In this document: positions 6,492 to 9,247 of the stretch, piece after piece
How the letters are laid out: the number at the start of each line of letters is the position of its first letter
How positions within the stretch are numbered: the first letter of the stretch is position 1
DNA from: CAYVUM01 sp964619055
Lineage (GTDB): Bacteria; Pseudomonadota; Alphaproteobacteria; Rhodospirillales; Defluviicoccaceae
Direction: 5' to 3'
DNA: 9,247 nucleotides
Assembly (NCBI GenBank): GCA_964619055.1
Contig: CAZUDB010000075.1
Location: forward strand, 1 to 9,247
Position numbers and translations under genes: made by a program
The notes under the pieces: generated by a model
Seen by the model: the letters and a program-made list of their open reading frames with translations, nothing else
The model's database searches: none
What the model was told of the DNA's origin: nothing

Positions 6492-7132
6492 GTAGTCCGG
6501 ACCCGCTAAAGATCCGCCTCATCTTGGATCTTCGCCGCGCCGGGATCACGGACATCCGCGTGCTGGCCGCCATCGAACGCGTGCCTCGCGAGGTCTTCGC
6601 TCCTGATGCCTTTCGCCATCAGGTTTATGAGAACACGGCATTGCCGATCGCCTGCCATCAGACGCTCAGTGCGCCAATCGTCGTTGCGCGCATGACCCAG
6701 GCGCTCGATGTCACTGATCGGACGAAGGTATTGGAGATCGGGACTGGCTCCGGCTATCAGGCGGCAATTCTGTCCCGCTTGTGCCGGCGTGTTTACACCG
6801 TTGAGCGCTACCGGGCTCTGCAGTTGGAGGCCGAAGCTCGGTTTGCGTCCCTTGGCTTCAGCAACCTCACGACCCGGGTTGGCGACGGGACGCTCGGCTG
6901 GCCCGAGCAAGCGCCCTTCGAGCGAATCATTGTCACGGCAGCGGCCAGTGACGCGCCGCCCGTCCTTGCTGAGCAGCTTTCACAGGACGGTATCATGGTT
7001 GTTCCCATTGAGGACGGTTTGGGCGGGCATCGGCTGATCCGGTTCAGAAAGTGTGGATTTGAGCTCGATTCGAACGATTTGGGGCCTATTCGCTTCGTTC
7101 CTTTGATTGCGAGCCGAGCCGACGATTTCTGA
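6488..7132 (+). CDS. pcm: Protein-L-isoaspartate O-methyltransferase
   Basis: The enzyme uses S-adenosylmethionine to methylate L-isoaspartyl residues in aged proteins, starting their repair in the cytoplasm. It has 214 residues, the normal length. The SAM-binding motif I is VLEIGTGSGYQAA (81-93), followed by an acidic strand end VYTVER (102-107), the motif II-like strand FERIIVTAA (144-152) and motif III LAEQLSQDGIMVVPI (160-174). The PCMT signature region before motif I reads ALPIACHQTLSAPIVVARM; most homologues have Gly-Gln-Thr where this one has His-Gln-Thr (H57). The start ATG at 6488 overlaps the surE stop (ATGA). It ends 61 bp before the lipoprotein gene, an order (surE, pcm, nlpD-like) that recurs in proteobacteria. 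Confidence 0.95.
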   Translation: MSSPDPLKIRLILDLRRAGITDIRVLAAIERVPREVFAPDAFRHQVYENTALPIACHQTLSAPIVVARMTQALDVTDRTKVLEIGTGSGYQAAILSRLCRRVYTVERYRALQLEAEARFASLGFSNLTTRVGDGTLGWPEQAPFERIIVTAAASDAPPVLAEQLSQDGIMVVPIEDGLGGHRLIRFRKCGFELDSNDLGPIRFVPLIASRADDF

Positions 7133-7158
7133 CCTACGCCATCGCGAGGCCAGACAAT

Positions 7159-7187
7159 TTGATGCCGCAATCATCTCTGACCATAAT
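7159..7187 (+). promoter_or_regulatory. Possible promoter for the lipoprotein gene (leaderless start)
   Basis: TTGATG (7159-7164) and CATAAT (7182-7187) are 17 nt apart, with four and five matches to the sigma70 boxes. Transcription would start about 6-7 nt after the -10, on or next to the ATG at 7194, so the mRNA would have almost no leader. No Shine-Dalgarno site stands before this ATG, which agrees. Confidence 0.42.
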
Positions 7188-7202
7188 CATGCTATGGTCA
7201 GA
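7176..7202 (+). repeat. Perfect 10-bp inverted repeat over the lipoprotein gene start (operator or hairpin)
   Basis: TCTGACCATA (7176-7185) and TATGGTCAGA (7193-7202) are exact reverse complements separated by 7 nt. The right arm contains the ATG at 7194; the left arm and spacer cover the candidate -10 box. As DNA it could be the binding site of a dimeric repressor. As RNA, if transcription reads in from pcm, it would fold the start codon into a stem. Confidence 0.6.
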
Positions 7203-8369
7203 TACGCACCCAAATCCAGTATTGCGCTCGCCTTCGCGATTGCTGTCAGTCAGCTCGCCGCCTGCGGCTGGGCGGAATACTCCGGACCGATAACCGCTCC
7301 GCCAACTCCTGGAGGCGGCAATTCCTCGACCGCGAGCCAAACGTCAAGCGCCCCGGTCACGGTGGCCGCAATACCGACAAAGCCCGATCCGCTGCCGCCA
7401 ACAGGGGCAGCCATTGTGCCGCCCCTAGCGCCTGGTGAGATATCGGTCACGGTCTCTGCCGGCGATACCGTTTACGCCTTATCCCGCCGTTATGGCGTGG
7501 CCGTAGATGCAATCATCGACGCCAATGGATTGGCCGCGCCCTATGACTTAGTCGTGGGACAACAGATTCGCTTACCAAGGACGCACGAGCATGTCGTTGC
7601 AGAGGGCGAAACCCTGCAGATTATCGCCGGTCGCTACAACGTGGACGTGCACACGCTTGCTAGCGTCAACGGATTGATCGCGCCCTATTCGCTCCAGGCG
7701 GGACAGGCACTGACAATCCCCGAGACAAGCCCTGCTCCGGCGGAATCGGAGCCGACGTTGGCGCGAACGGATGTGCCCAATTCGTCGGACCCGACATCCG
7801 TCACCGGCGCACCGCCCATCCCGACCGACGATTCAGGCGAGCCCCCGCCGCTACCCATGACTACGGCTCCGGCGCCGCCCTCAGCTCCTGCACCGTCGAC
7901 CGCGGAGGTTCCCCCCGCGCCGTCGACGACCGCCGCCTTGCCGGCCAAGCCGAGCCCGAGCCCGTCACCCCCACCGCCCGCCGCCGGGTCCGGTTTCCTA
8001 TGGCCCGTCAACGGTGAGATTATTGCCGGGTTTGGTCCGAAACCACGCGGTATGCACAACGATGGCATTAATATAGCGGCCGCTCGAGGCACCACGGTTC
8101 GTGCCTCCGAGAACGGGGTCGTCGCCTATGCCGGCAATGAGCTCCGCGGCTTCGGCAATCTAATCTTGGTACGCCACTCCGATGGCTGGGTAACCGCCTA
8201 TGCTCATAACGACCGATTGCTGGTCAAGCGCGGCGACGTCGTGCAGAAGGGACAAGCGATTGCCCGTGTCGGCAACACAGGCAACGTCTCAACGCCCCAA
8301 CTGCATTTTCAATTAAGGCGCGGGAAGACCCCCGTCGATCCCAGCCGCCACTTGCCCAAGCCGACCTAA
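7194..8369 (+). CDS. nlpD: LysM/degenerate LytM (M23) lipoprotein, NlpD/DipM-like amidase activator
   Basis: The product from ATG 7194 has 391 residues. It begins MVRYAPKSSIALAFAIAVSQ and then LAAC, a clean lipobox with C24 lipidated, so it is an envelope lipoprotein. Two LysM peptidoglycan-binding domains lie at about 83-128 and 131-176. A Pro/Ala/Ser-rich linker (about 177-267) leads to a C-terminal LytM domain (268-388). Compared with active LytM enzymes the HxxxD motif reads N289-D-G-I-N293, and the final HxH reads Q369-L-H371. Two zinc ligands and the catalytic His are therefore replaced; only H371 and H338 (YAHND) remain. E. coli NlpD and EnvC are similarly degenerate and act by activating cell-division amidases, which is the likely role here. 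The frame extends back to 7107 within pcm, but the signal peptide fixes 7194. The name rests on domain layout and position; DipM-like is an alternative. Confidence 0.93.
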   Translation: MVRYAPKSSIALAFAIAVSQLAACGWAEYSGPITAPPTPGGGNSSTASQTSSAPVTVAAIPTKPDPLPPTGAAIVPPLAPGEISVTVSAGDTVYALSRRYGVAVDAIIDANGLAAPYDLVVGQQIRLPRTHEHVVAEGETLQIIAGRYNVDVHTLASVNGLIAPYSLQAGQALTIPETSPAPAESEPTLARTDVPNSSDPTSVTGAPPIPTDDSGEPPPLPMTTAPAPPSAPAPSTAEVPPAPSTTAALPAKPSPSPSPPPPAAGSGFLWPVNGEIIAGFGPKPRGMHNDGINIAAARGTTVRASENGVVAYAGNELRGFGNLILVRHSDGWVTAYAHNDRLLVKRGDVVQKGQAIARVGNTGNVSTPQLHFQLRRGKTPVDPSRHLPKPT

Positions 8370-8404
8370 AGGCCGAGCCGCGTCGACGGCAATCGGTTAG
8401 AGAA

Positions 8405-8445
8405 GGGATGGGGATCGCGCACGATCCCCGCAATCCCGTCTTTCG
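8405..8445. terminator. Terminator-like hairpin between convergent genes
   Basis: GGGGATCG (8410-8417) and CGATCCCC (8422-8429) form a perfect 8-bp stem with a CGCA loop. A lower stem, GGGAT (8405-8409) with ATCCC (8433-8437), extends it across a small bulge. TCTTTCGTT follows in the plus direction. It sits between the lipoprotein gene (+) and the RTX gene (-) and could stop transcription from both sides. Confidence 0.65.
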
Positions 8446-9247
8446 TTAGCTGATCAAGCTGTCGGCTGTGATAAACTCATCTGCTCGCAGGTCTGTGATT
8501 CCAGCCAGTGTGAGCGACGTGGCCGCGTCGAAGCGGAGAACGGTATCGACGCCCACTTCGGCCGTGAAGGCGCTACCACCCTCACCATCGTCAAGAATGC
8601 CATTGCCGTCGTCATCAATATCGGCCCAAGCGACCGAGCGAAGCGGAGCGATGTCGAGCAGGTCATTGCCGGTTCGGAAGTCCGCCACGACATCATTGCC
8701 GTAGCCGACCGAGAAGTAAAACGTATCGTGGTGGGCGCCGCCGATCAGGACATCATCACCGCGGCCACCGTTGAGAACATCGTTGCCTCCAGCGCCATGA
8801 AGCTGATTGGCCTGATCATTGCCGCGAATGGTGTTTGCGAGGCTGTTGCCGGTGGCTGACAGACCCTGTTCTAGCGATAGCAATTCAACGTGCGCGGGTA
8901 ACGCGTAGTCCTTAAAGGCGTACACGTGATCTTTTCCATTTCCGGCGGTTTCCACAACTTGGTCGCCGGCATCGTAGACGTTATAGGAATCGTCACCGGC
9001 GCCTCCGATCATCATGTCATCGCCTGCGTCACCCCAAAACCAATCGTCCCCGTTCCCGCCGTGCATGACGTCGTCACCGCCGCGTCCGAACAGGAAGTCG
9101 CCGCCGTCGTCGCCGTGGAAGATTTCAGGCGCATCCGTCCCAAACAGCGCATCGCGGTGGTCTGATCCCGTGATCACTGCCAGATCCTGATCTTCGTTCA
9201 CGTCGTCGACGTTGATGGTGAAGTTTTTGGACCTGGCGGAGCCGTCG
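8446..9247 (-). CDS. C-terminal part of a large calcium-binding RTX protein, runs off the right edge
   Basis: 266 residues are visible and the frame stays open to the window edge, so this is the C-terminus of a longer protein. The first visible stretch (DGSARSKNFTINVDDVNE) resembles the last strand and linker of a cadherin-like or VCBS-type extracellular repeat. It is followed by two blocks of Gly-Asp-rich RTX nonapeptides (about 36-95 and 136-172, e.g. GGNGDDWFWGDAGDDMMIGGAGDD) that form calcium-binding beta rolls. Next comes VGYGNDVVADFRTGNDLLDI, an EF-hand-like loop (DIDDDGNGILDDGEGG, 209-224) and a C-terminal tail ending TDLRADEFITADSLIS, typical of type I secretion substrates. The protein is probably exported by an ABC-type secretion system and may serve in adhesion or the surface layer; no exporter genes are in the window. 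The GTG at 9201 is not a start, since coding sense continues upstream of it. It converges on the lipoprotein gene. Confidence 0.9.
   Translation of the reverse strand, partial: DGSARSKNFTINVDDVNEDQDLAVITGSDHRDALFGTDAPEIFHGDDGGDFLFGRGGDDVMHGGNGDDWFWGDAGDDMMIGGAGDDSYNVYDAGDQVVETAGNGKDHVYAFKDYALPAHVELLSLEQGLSATGNSLANTIRGNDQANQLHGAGGNDVLNGGRGDDVLIGGAHHDTFYFSVGYGNDVVADFRTGNDLLDIAPLRSVAWADIDDDGNGILDDGEGGSAFTAEVGVDTVLRFDAATSLTLAGITDLRADEFITADSLIS

Noticed and set aside
7107..7193. Upstream in-frame start for the lipoprotein gene inside pcm
   Set aside because: It would put 29 charged residues before the signal peptide and spoil the lipobox geometry; ATG 7194 is right.
9199..9201. GTG at 9201 as start of the RTX gene
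   Set aside because: The same frame upstream encodes a cadherin-like strand up to the window edge, and no ribosome site precedes the GTG.

Overview
This is a GC-rich (about 60% by eye) bacterial chromosomal window, most likely from an alphaproteobacterium. The evidence is the tightly overlapping serS-surE-pcm run followed by an NlpD/DipM-like LysM/LytM lipoprotein gene, an order familiar in that class, together with a CHASE2-type nucleotide cyclase and a large RTX-type secreted protein. No tRNA, rRNA, CRISPR array, insertion sequence or phage gene was seen.

Left part (1-3314, minus strand): a Crp/Fnr-family regulator is followed after 33 bp by a membrane-anchored CHASE2 class III nucleotide cyclase. 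They look like one operon holding both a cyclic-nucleotide source and a cyclic-nucleotide receptor. About 230 bp further downstream, the start of another minus-strand gene runs off the left edge. Only a TTG start, a good signal peptide and about a dozen mature residues are visible. The cyclase keeps both metal-binding Asp and the catalytic Asn/Arg. At the usual purine-selecting positions it carries Glu and Gly instead of the adenylate-cyclase Lys and Asp/Thr, so its product (cAMP or cGMP) is an open question.

Middle (3315-4209): a 375-bp divergent intergenic region separates crp from a small exported single-haem c-type cytochrome on the plus strand. That gene has a strong Shine-Dalgarno sequence. 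A short gap with two mutually exclusive hairpins and a possible promoter then leads to serS.

Right part (4210-8369, plus strand): serS (with an unusual insertion of about 60 residues), surE and pcm overlap by 4 bp at each junction (GTGA, ATGA) and are probably translationally coupled. The lipoprotein gene follows after 61 bp. It appears to have its own promoter, overlaid by a perfect 10-bp inverted repeat that includes its start codon. Its LytM domain lacks most zinc/catalytic residues, which suggests an amidase activator rather than a peptidase. Far right (8446-9247, minus strand): the C-terminal end of a large calcium-binding RTX protein converges on the lipoprotein gene, with a shared terminator-like hairpin between them. 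Its reading frame stays open through the right edge.
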